Assembly: GCF_900110105.1 (NCBI RefSeq)
Contig: NZ_FOCL01000010.1
Location: 62,001-126,000, forward strand
Reading direction: 5' to 3'
DNA length: 64,000 nt
Origin: Mucilaginibacter gossypiicola
GTDB lineage: Bacteria; Bacteroidota; Bacteroidia; Sphingobacteriales; Sphingobacteriaceae
In this document: one piece after another, positions 54,253-61,135 of the stretch
Layout of the letters: every line of letters starts with the position of its first letter
Numbering within the stretch: the stretch's first letter is position 1
Notes under the pieces: generated by a model
The model's input: the letters and a program-made list of their open reading frames with translations, nothing else
Database searches by the model: none
What the model was told of the DNA's origin: nothing
Program-made: the position numbers and the translations under genes

Positions 54253-54306
54253 GTGTATCGCAGGGATTAGGCTCAAAGATAAGGTAGGCGTAGCTCAAAA
54301 AAAAGC

Positions 54307-54362
54307 GTCATTAACGTTCCATCAGAATCCTCTACGAGAGACCCTGATGGAACGTTAATGAC
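54307..54362. repeat. hairpin with 19-bp perfect arms carrying the GAGAGACC module
   Basis: GTCATTAACGTTCCATCAG / CTGATGGAACGTTAATGAC, 18-nt loop AATCCTCTACGAGAGACC. The loop ends in the same GAGAGACCCTGATG string found at the tip of the MITE-like element and at 57107-57136. It sits between the DUF1684 start and the SnoaL-like stop. Confidence 0.85.
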
Positions 54363-54387
54363 GAGTTTAATAATATACTGTATAACG

Positions 54388-54789
54388 TTAAATCACCCCT
54401 TCAATAAAAAACGCATTGATCCCTTCTACATCACTCAAATGGGTAGTTATCCGGCTGATCTTACCATCAGTAATATCACAAACTATGGCTACCTGTTCAT
54501 CCAGGATCAAATCGCTGCGGCTGGCAGTATTGTGGAGCGACAAGGCTACACTATCCAATCCGTATAAAATGTGGTTCAACTGAACCATTACCCCAAAATC
54601 ACGCAGCTGACCGGCACGTTTTATCACAGCATCGGCACCAACTGCAGGGCCCGAAAGCAGACTTGTTCCCGGCAGGGTCCAGGTAACATCATTGGTAAGG
54701 GCAGAGCGCATAAGTTCCCAATCACGATTTTTTAGTCCGGTTAAAAACTTATTAGCTAATTGTTCTTTTATTTCTTCGGTGGTTTTCAT
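54388..54789 (-). CDS. SnoaL/NTF2-like protein
   Basis: A 133-residue cone-fold protein. EQLANKFLTGLKNRDWELMRSALTNDVTWTLPGTSLLSGPAVGADAVIKRAGQL is the SnoaL-like front, and HNTASRSDLILDEQVAIVCDITDGKISRITTHLSDVEGINAFF is the C-terminal strand set with a DGKIxRIxxHLSD run typical of the family. The fold is a small ligand pocket used by cyclases, isomerases and stress proteins, so a specific reaction cannot be named. It is last of four genes, 18 nt after an AhpD-like gene. Confidence 0.85.
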   Translation of the reverse strand: MKTTEEIKEQLANKFLTGLKNRDWELMRSALTNDVTWTLPGTSLLSGPAVGADAVIKRAGQLRDFGVMVQLNHILYGLDSVALSLHNTASRSDLILDEQVAIVCDITDGKISRITTHLSDVEGINAFFIEGVI

Positions 54790-54807
54790 GATGATATGTT
54801 TTAGGTA

Positions 54808-55347
54808 TTAGTTAAGAGGCTCGGCAGCAGGAAAATCTACCGGAACTTCGGTGTTTGCAAACACATAGTTGGTATATACACGTATAGTAATAAAGGCAAT
54901 AAGGTCCATCAAGGCTGCTTCATCAAAACCGGCTGCGTAGAAGTTATTTAGTGAAGTTTCGTCGCCCTTCCCTTTATTTTCAACAATTGATTTGGCTAAA
55001 CCGATAATGGCATTCAGTTTATCATCAGCAGTATGGCCTCTTCTGATATCCAGTGTTTGCTCTTTGGTAAAGCCGCGTTTCATGGCCAGCATACTATGGC
55101 CGGCTAAGCAATAGGCACAACCGTTTAGTTCAGAAACAATGAGGGCAATAGCTTCCCTTTCTTTAGGGGTAAATATGCTTTTGCTCATGTCATCCTCCAT
55201 ATCCATAAACATTTTAAGTGCAGGCGCCGAATAACCCATAGTGGCATAAAGGTTAGGCACTTTACCAACGCGTTTTGTGAATGTATCAAACATTACCTGC
55301 ACTTCGGCACTTACCTGTTCGCGGGTGGGGACATTTATAGTTTTCAT
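54808..55347 (-). CDS. carboxymuconolactone decarboxylase / AhpD-like peroxidase
   Basis: A 179-residue all-helical protein. The redox pair is in ELNGCAYCLAGHSMLAMKRG, that is CxxC followed by H four residues on, matching the AhpD-type active site. Flanking ITFTPKEREAIALIVSELN-like and ALMDLIAFITIRVYTNYVFANTEV are typical. Such proteins reduce peroxides or act in alkyl hydroperoxide systems, and peroxidase-related is a fair label. It lies between DUF417 and SnoaL-like genes in one operon. Confidence 0.88.
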   Translation of the reverse strand: MKTINVPTREQVSAEVQVMFDTFTKRVGKVPNLYATMGYSAPALKMFMDMEDDMSKSIFTPKEREAIALIVSELNGCAYCLAGHSMLAMKRGFTKEQTLDIRRGHTADDKLNAIIGLAKSIVENKGKGDETSLNNFYAAGFDEAALMDLIAFITIRVYTNYVFANTEVPVDFPAAEPLN

Positions 55348-55367
55348 GATTATATGCTGGTTTAAGA

Positions 55368-55940
55368 TTATTTACCTGTTGATTTACGTTTGAGATAAAG
55401 CTGTGCGGTTTCGCTCATGGTGATGATGGCGCCGCCAAGGATCACGATATCTTTAATAACCAAACGACCGCGACCTGACAGGTATGGGAAGCCCCATTGG
55501 TTATCGGTTAAATGTGGCACCCAGCTTTCGGGCGTGGTGATCAGGAAGGAAAGCGTACCCAAAGTCATGATGAAGACCAGTATACTGGCAATCATACTTG
55601 GTATTGGCGCAACTTTATAAAGTGCAACCAAAATACCAAGCGCTACCAGCATAATACCCAGACCAATTGAAAAGCCATAGGTGTTATTTTCGATATTCCA
55701 CTGGTGGTTGGCGGCTATCAGTTCGCCTTCTTTGTTCATGTGTTTTTTGTATTCGGTTGGATGGTTGTAAAAGAATGACATCACCGGGCTGTTGGCTACA
55801 AAGGGCACAACGCCATCGGCTTCATATGTGAAAAACTTAAGGCCACCTATCCAAAGGAATACGACTACGATGCCGAAACGAACGGCTTTTTTACCAAGCT
55901 GATCAAGGCCGGCTATGGTATTTATGATTGAAGTTTTCAT
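55368..55940 (-). CDS. DUF417 (YkgB/RclC-like) membrane protein
   Basis: A 190-residue inner-membrane protein with four hydrophobic helices. RFGIVVVFLWIGGLKFFTYEADGVVPFVANSPVMSFFY is the family front, with the conserved WIGGLKFxxYEAxGI segment. TPESWVPHLTDNQWGFPYLSGRGRLVIKDIVILGGAI is the second diagnostic block, containing the SGRGRLVIKDxxxLG run. E. coli RclC of this family helps in reactive-chlorine resistance. It lies 20 nt before the AhpD-like gene and 67 nt after an AraC regulator. Confidence 0.88.
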   Translation of the reverse strand: MKTSIINTIAGLDQLGKKAVRFGIVVVFLWIGGLKFFTYEADGVVPFVANSPVMSFFYNHPTEYKKHMNKEGELIAANHQWNIENNTYGFSIGLGIMLVALGILVALYKVAPIPSMIASILVFIMTLGTLSFLITTPESWVPHLTDNQWGFPYLSGRGRLVIKDIVILGGAIITMSETAQLYLKRKSTGK

Positions 55941-56007
55941 GTTGTTGTTTTTTGATGAAGCAAAACTACAACGACATGAGCACCCCCAACATGGACGAAA
56001 CAGGGTT

Positions 56008-56946
56008 TTACTTGTACAAATCCGCGACGATGGAGATGCCTGTTTTATCGCGAAATGTTTGCGGCGATATTTTGGTGAACTTTTTAAATACCCGGCTAAA
56101 ATAAAATTCGTCCTGAAACTTCAGGTTATAGGCAATTTCTTTGATGCTTTGCCGGGTTAAATGAAGTTGTTTTTTTGCCTCAAGGATTAGCCGCTCCTGG
56201 ATGAGCTGTGAAGGCGATTTGCGAAAATATTTTGTACAGCGCCGGGTTAAATTATCAGAAGATATAGCCAGTAACGAAGCATAATCTGATGGTTTATGCA
56301 GATCAAGGTAATGCTGATTAAGCAGTGTCCGGAACTTTTCCATCATTTCGTCTTTTTGGGGCTTATCCTGATCACTGTTGATTGCATTTATTTTTATGCT
56401 GCTGGCCTTGGCCAAAAAAAGCTGCAGATAGGCCCGCAATACAATTTCAGAGGGTAGCGGCTGCATAAATTCATCGTTCATCTGCAGCAGTAACAGCTCA
56501 AACACTTTTACATCCTGCGGGGTAAGTGCAACTATAGGATCAAGATAGATATTGTTAAATAACAATCCGTTGCAGGCCACTTCTTCGCGGTGGTACTCGA
56601 TACAATAAAAATCGCTGTGAAACTGTAAAATGTTGCTTTTTATGGCGCGGCACTCATCTACATAAATAATCTGCAGCGGGGTCGAAAACAACAACACCGG
56701 GCCTGTAAAAGGGAATGCCCCAAAATCTGCATGAAAGATACCCGATCCTTCAGGAACGAGGTAAACAGTATATTCAGAAAACTGGGCAGGTGTACATAAA
56801 ATATCTTCCCGTACATCCTGTAACCCAAGTAAAAACTCGCCTGCTTTATCGCGGATTGCTTTCAATGGCCAATGATTTATGGCACTAATATAAATATAGT
56901 CTGGTTTATCGCGGCAACCACTTTTATGGGTTGAGTATTTGCTCAA
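56008..56946 (-). CDS. AraC-family transcriptional regulator
   Basis: A 312-residue protein with a cupin-like N-terminal arm (about 50-150, FSEYTVYLVPEGSGIFHADFGAFPFTGPVLLFSTPLQIIYVD) and an AraC double helix-turn-helix at about 210-305 (SDYASLLAISSDNLTRRCTKYFRKSPSQLIQERLILEAKKQL, then SIKEIAYNLKFQDEFYFSRVFKKFTKISPQTFR). It is upstream of DUF417, AhpD-like and SnoaL-like genes on the same strand and probably controls them. The arrangement echoes E. coli RclR with rclABC, but no RclA flavoenzyme is present here. The effector is unknown. Confidence 0.87.
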   Translation of the reverse strand: MSKYSTHKSGCRDKPDYIYISAINHWPLKAIRDKAGEFLLGLQDVREDILCTPAQFSEYTVYLVPEGSGIFHADFGAFPFTGPVLLFSTPLQIIYVDECRAIKSNILQFHSDFYCIEYHREEVACNGLLFNNIYLDPIVALTPQDVKVFELLLLQMNDEFMQPLPSEIVLRAYLQLFLAKASSIKINAINSDQDKPQKDEMMEKFRTLLNQHYLDLHKPSDYASLLAISSDNLTRRCTKYFRKSPSQLIQERLILEAKKQLHLTRQSIKEIAYNLKFQDEFYFSRVFKKFTKISPQTFRDKTGISIVADLYK

Positions 56947-57106
56947 AAAAATTACAAAAAACCTATAGATGCAGCTATTTTGTTGACATCTTTTATAATG
57001 CGGTTCAAGCGAAAAACGCTTGAGCTATAAGCTAGGTTAAAGCCCATGCAATAGCCGTTAAGCAGTTGTTGGTGTTGTCACCACAGGTATTCGGAACATT
57101 AGGTCC

Positions 57107-57136
57107 CATCAGGGTCTCTCGCAGAGGACCCTGATG
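57107..57136. repeat. CATCAGGGTC hairpin, GAGAGACCCTG module
   Basis: CATCAGGGTC / GACCCTGATG with loop TCTCGCAGAG, followed by TATACG as at 50209-50216. A decayed neighbour CTCAGGGTCCTTTGCGAGAAACACTG lies at 57197-57222. The 315-nt gap between AraC and GH92 genes shows no other feature. Confidence 0.8.
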
Positions 57137-57261
57137 TATACGCCTTGCAGATCCGCTGTTTTAAATATCCTGGTAAATGTTTAGAACGCAGCGAACCTCA
57201 GGGTCCTTTGCGAGAAACACTGAATGGACATGAAACAATTTCCCTTACTAATCCTCTATAA

Positions 57262-59553
57262 TCACATCCCCTTAGGCTGATTTACCGGTTTAACTGCCCA
57301 GCTATTTCCCGGTTTATCATTCAGATATATTTCGAGCTTACCACCGCTCCTGATATCATTGTAACGGATAAAATTATCGGGCTTTATTTTGCCATTCAAT
57401 TTCACCGCGCTGATATACATTGATTTCGGATTTGATTTATGGCAGATGATCTCAAATTTTTTACCATTTTGAAGTGTAATAGCAATGCTATCAAACAAAG
57501 GCGAACATAACAGGTACTCACCCGAAACCGGGTTTACCGGGTAAAAACCCATTGAAGCAAACATATACCACGCCGACATCTGTCCCGCGTCATCATTTCC
57601 GCCTAAACCGCCGGGGCCATCGCTGTACTCGGTAGCCAGGATCTTGCGTACGGCTGCCTGTGTTTTCCATGGAGATGGCGTATAATTGTACATAAAAGGG
57701 ATCTGGTGCCCTGGCTCATTACCATGCCAGTACTCACCTTTTTCAAACAAACTATCTAATGATTGTTCAAGCTTTTTTGTACCACCCATCAGCTTTGCCA
57801 AACCGGGTACATCCTGCGGCACATAAAAGGTGTATTGCCGTGCGGTGCCTTCTGTAATATAAGTTGCCTTTTTATCCGGATCAAACGGAGATACCCAACT
57901 GCCGTCAACATGCTTACCGCGGACAAATCCCGTTGACGGATCAAACACATTGGTATAATATTTTGCCCGTTTGCTAAGCGCCGTATAATCGGCAGTGTTT
58001 TTTAAAGCCTTTGCAAATTGAGCCAGCGCATAATCATCGTAAGCGTATTCCATCGTGCGGCTCACCTGTTCCATTTTATGGAAGGCATCACGCACACTAT
58101 CTTCTAAAGGGATATACTGATATTTCAAATAGCTATCCAGCGCCCTGCGGCCTTTACCTTCCACATAATCGGCGCGGTTAGCAGGCAGTTCAAAAGCGTT
58201 ATGCCTTAAAATCTGGTAAGCATCCTTAGCATCAAAATCAGTGATCCCCTTTAAATATGCCGAACTGATCACAGAAACAGTATGATCGCCGATCATTTCG
58301 GATGTATAGCTGTTCCAGCACGGGAACACAGGCATCCAGCCCCCTTGCTTACCTTTCAGGATCAGTGATTTTGCCAGGTTATTGATCAGAACCGGGTTCA
58401 ATATCTCAAACAGCGGCAGCTGCGCCCGGTAAATATCCCACATCGAAAAATCATCATAATAATTACCGCCTGATAACTTTTCGATCTGGTAATTACCAGA
58501 AAACCGCGGATACTTGCCATCTACATCATTAAAAAGGCGCGGATGCTGCATGGCATGATAAAACGATGTATAAAAGATCCTTTTATCCTGCTCGCTGCCG
58601 GTTGAAATGCTAATCTGCCCTAAAGCTTTTTCCCATCTTGATTTGCTATTTGCTACAGCCCTCTCAAAATCAAACCCGGGCATCTCGACCTGCAGGTTTT
58701 TACGTGCCCCGTCCAAACTGGTAAACGAGGTACCTATCCTGATGGTGAGCTTTTCGCCTTTATTGAGTTTGAACCCTGCATAAATACCCGTGCCCACATC
58801 GTTTTTGATGCTATCCGCAGTAAATGTTTTATCGCCCGAAAAAGTGCCTGTCTTACTTAAACTCTGTTCAAACCGGATCACAAAGAAACCGCTGAAACCT
58901 GCACTTTTCCCCCAGCCCTGGTAAATACGGTGCGCCGGGCTGTAGCCCGATATTTCGCCGGTTTGCTTATCTACTTTTACAAAACCTTCATGGTAATCGC
59001 TATTGGCTTTAATCAATAAATAAAGGCTGTCTGCCTGTTCCATGGTAAACTGCATCATGCCGCAGCGTTCGGTGGAGGTTACTGCTGCATTCACTTTATA
59101 CTGGTTAAGGTTTATGCTATAAAAGTGCGGCGACGATAGTTCATCGGTATGTTTAAATGTCGTGCTATAATTAGTTGTTTTTAGCTTACCTGTGATGGGC
59201 ATAATGGTGAAGCTGCCATAATCCTGGGTACATGAACCGCTTAACCAATGCGAACCGCGCAGGCCGTTAAATACACTGTCTTTATAATAATAAGGGGGCA
59301 CGCATTTAGTTTCGCCGCTTTCGGTTTCGGGAGTCCATTGCGTCATTGCAAAGGGTGCGGTAACCGCAGGAATAGTATTAGCAAACCGTGTATCAGCCGC
59401 CTGGCCATGTTTTAGTGCCGAAGCTGTGGTAGCAATAGCTGTACCTGCCATCGGTTGTACATATTTAACCAGGTTTTGGGCAAAAACAGAACATGGAAAC
59501 AACAGCAGGGCGATATAAATAAACCGGTTTATGAGTTTTGGGGTGAAGTTCAT
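57262..59553 (-). CDS. GH92 alpha-mannosidase
   Basis: A 763-residue exported enzyme with a signal peptide ending CSVFAQ. The N-terminal beta-sandwich (about 25-290) begins VQPMAGTAIATTASALKHGQAADTRFANTIPAVTAPFAMTQWTPET, close to the GH92 entrance (the Gly-rich and PFGM-type segment), with LRGSHWLSGSCTQDYGSFTIMP. The (alpha/alpha)6 catalytic part has YRAQLPLFEILNP, QGGWMPVFPCWNSYTSEMIGDHTVSVISSAYLKG, HQIPFMYNYTPSPWKTQ and GGNDDAGQMSAWYMFASMGFYPVNP. GH92 members are calcium-dependent, inverting exo-alpha-mannosidases. The gene follows SusD of the second locus by about 130 nt, with a terminator between, and likely trims mannosides. Confidence 0.93.
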   Translation of the reverse strand: MNFTPKLINRFIYIALLLFPCSVFAQNLVKYVQPMAGTAIATTASALKHGQAADTRFANTIPAVTAPFAMTQWTPETESGETKCVPPYYYKDSVFNGLRGSHWLSGSCTQDYGSFTIMPITGKLKTTNYSTTFKHTDELSSPHFYSINLNQYKVNAAVTSTERCGMMQFTMEQADSLYLLIKANSDYHEGFVKVDKQTGEISGYSPAHRIYQGWGKSAGFSGFFVIRFEQSLSKTGTFSGDKTFTADSIKNDVGTGIYAGFKLNKGEKLTIRIGTSFTSLDGARKNLQVEMPGFDFERAVANSKSRWEKALGQISISTGSEQDKRIFYTSFYHAMQHPRLFNDVDGKYPRFSGNYQIEKLSGGNYYDDFSMWDIYRAQLPLFEILNPVLINNLAKSLILKGKQGGWMPVFPCWNSYTSEMIGDHTVSVISSAYLKGITDFDAKDAYQILRHNAFELPANRADYVEGKGRRALDSYLKYQYIPLEDSVRDAFHKMEQVSRTMEYAYDDYALAQFAKALKNTADYTALSKRAKYYTNVFDPSTGFVRGKHVDGSWVSPFDPDKKATYITEGTARQYTFYVPQDVPGLAKLMGGTKKLEQSLDSLFEKGEYWHGNEPGHQIPFMYNYTPSPWKTQAAVRKILATEYSDGPGGLGGNDDAGQMSAWYMFASMGFYPVNPVSGEYLLCSPLFDSIAITLQNGKKFEIICHKSNPKSMYISAVKLNGKIKPDNFIRYNDIRSGGKLEIYLNDKPGNSWAVKPVNQPKGM

Positions 59554-59641
59554 TTCAGACGGGTATTAAACAAAAATACGGCAGCAAAATACAGCAATCA
59601 TCGCTAATTACTGTTATCAGCAAAGGATAAAATATTGAATA

Positions 59642-59675
59642 AAAAGCCTGTCACCAATTCAGGTGACAGGCTTTT
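59642..59675 (-). terminator. intrinsic terminator after SusD (second locus)
   Basis: AAAAGCCTGTCACC / GGTGACAGGCTTTT with a 6-nt loop, followed by T4 on the minus strand. It starts 7 nt after the SusD stop and may lower GH92 expression from the SusC promoter. Confidence 0.9.
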
Positions 59676-59681
59676 GAAGTT

Positions 59682-61115
59682 TTAATAACCTGGGTTTTGC
59701 GTTAAATTAGGGTTTAACTGAATTTCCCTTAGCGGAATAGGATATAAGTTCAAAGTACTAACTATATTTCCAATAGTACCGTTGATAGAGCCTTTAGCTT
59801 TAAAGGCGGTCATTACGGGGATAAATGTATTCCAGCGTACCAGGTCAAACCAACGTTCGGCTTCAAAACAAAGTTCCACACGCCTTTCATTACGAATGGC
59901 TGTACGGGCGTCTGCCTGGTTTAAGCCAAGCTTTAGAGCAAGGGTTGCCCTGGCGCGTACCAGGTTAAGCTGGGTTAATGCCTGATCGGTTTTGCCATTT
60001 TCGTTCAAAGCTTCGGCATAAAGCAAAATCACATCACCATAACGCAGTACAGGCCAGTCATTGTCCCCTTCACTTACGCCAACCACACTTGGGTAAATAA
60101 ACTTTTTGGCGTAATAGTAAGTAAGCGTACCGGCATTGTAAATACCGATAGAGGTAGCCAGCCGGCTATCGCCGGGCTCAAAGGCATTATAAAGATCTGC
60201 CGTTCCGACGTTGTTGCTATTGCCTGTTACCGATGGAGTAATGGTAGTACCTGATGGTTGAGGCACAAAGCCCCTGGCAAATGTATTGCCCTCGCTAAAA
60301 CCACCGCCAAGGTATTGTACCGAAAATATAATGTCCTTATTATTATCATTCCCCAGGCCAAACACCTGGTTATATGGGATCAGCGTACCGGCAGTTGCAG
60401 ATACTGTTGCCAATATAGCCTCGGCTTCCGTAAACTTATTTTCGAACATATACACCTTACCCAATAATCCGTTGGCGGCAATGCTGGTAGCGCGGCCAAT
60501 GTCTGTGCCGGTGTAAGATGCGGGCAGTACTGCCGCAGCCTCTGTCAGGTCCTTTTCTATCTGTGCATATACTGCTGCTGCTGTTGCACGGTTATAGCTG
60601 TACGCCTGTTTTTCGGATGTTATTTCGGTTAACACCAAAGGCACACCACCAAACATACGTACCAGGTTAAAGTACATTAACGCCCTTAAAAATTTAGCCT
60701 GGCCAGTATAAAGGTCGCGGTTAGCCTGGGTCATGGGAGGCGTGCCCACATGCCCTAAAACAATATTTGCATATGCTATGGTAGCGTAAAACCGGGTATA
60801 TGCGTTTTGAAGATTGGTAGATGTTGCAGTCCAGGTTAGTTTATCTTCTTCACCATATAGCACTTCGCTTTCACCGTAGGTTTGGGTATTGTCTGACGGG
60901 ATCTCTCCGAACCCATATTGTTCATTATAAATTGGCCTTAAGCTGCTGTAAACGCCGGTAAGGGCGGTTTTTATATCTATCTCCGTAGCGTAGTAAGTGG
61001 TTACGGGGACAATTCCTTTCGGGGTAAGATCAACAAACGACTTTTTACAAGCCGGCAATACAGCCATTAGCGTTATCAGGGAAAGGCTGCTTATGATTAT
61101 CTTTTTAATTTTCAT
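59682..61115 (-). CDS. SusD/RagB-type lipoprotein (second locus)
   Basis: A 477-residue lipoprotein with the lipobox AVLPAC (Cys23) and KKSFVDLTPKG start. Landmarks are LTGVYSSLRPIYNEQYGFGEIPSDNT, FLRALMYFNLVRMFGGVPLVLTEITSE, DVILLYAEALNENGKTDQALTQLNLVRARA and RRVELCFEAERWFDLVRWNTF, ending LNPNLTQNPGY. This size and order are normal for SusD. It follows SusC after 20 nt. It should bind an oligosaccharide before import; proximity to GH92 suggests a mannosidic one. Confidence 0.93.
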   Translation of the reverse strand: MKIKKIIISSLSLITLMAVLPACKKSFVDLTPKGIVPVTTYYATEIDIKTALTGVYSSLRPIYNEQYGFGEIPSDNTQTYGESEVLYGEEDKLTWTATSTNLQNAYTRFYATIAYANIVLGHVGTPPMTQANRDLYTGQAKFLRALMYFNLVRMFGGVPLVLTEITSEKQAYSYNRATAAAVYAQIEKDLTEAAAVLPASYTGTDIGRATSIAANGLLGKVYMFENKFTEAEAILATVSATAGTLIPYNQVFGLGNDNNKDIIFSVQYLGGGFSEGNTFARGFVPQPSGTTITPSVTGNSNNVGTADLYNAFEPGDSRLATSIGIYNAGTLTYYYAKKFIYPSVVGVSEGDNDWPVLRYGDVILLYAEALNENGKTDQALTQLNLVRARATLALKLGLNQADARTAIRNERRVELCFEAERWFDLVRWNTFIPVMTAFKAKGSINGTIGNIVSTLNLYPIPLREIQLNPNLTQNPGY

Positions 61116-61135
61116 GATTTCTGAGGGTTAAGCGA

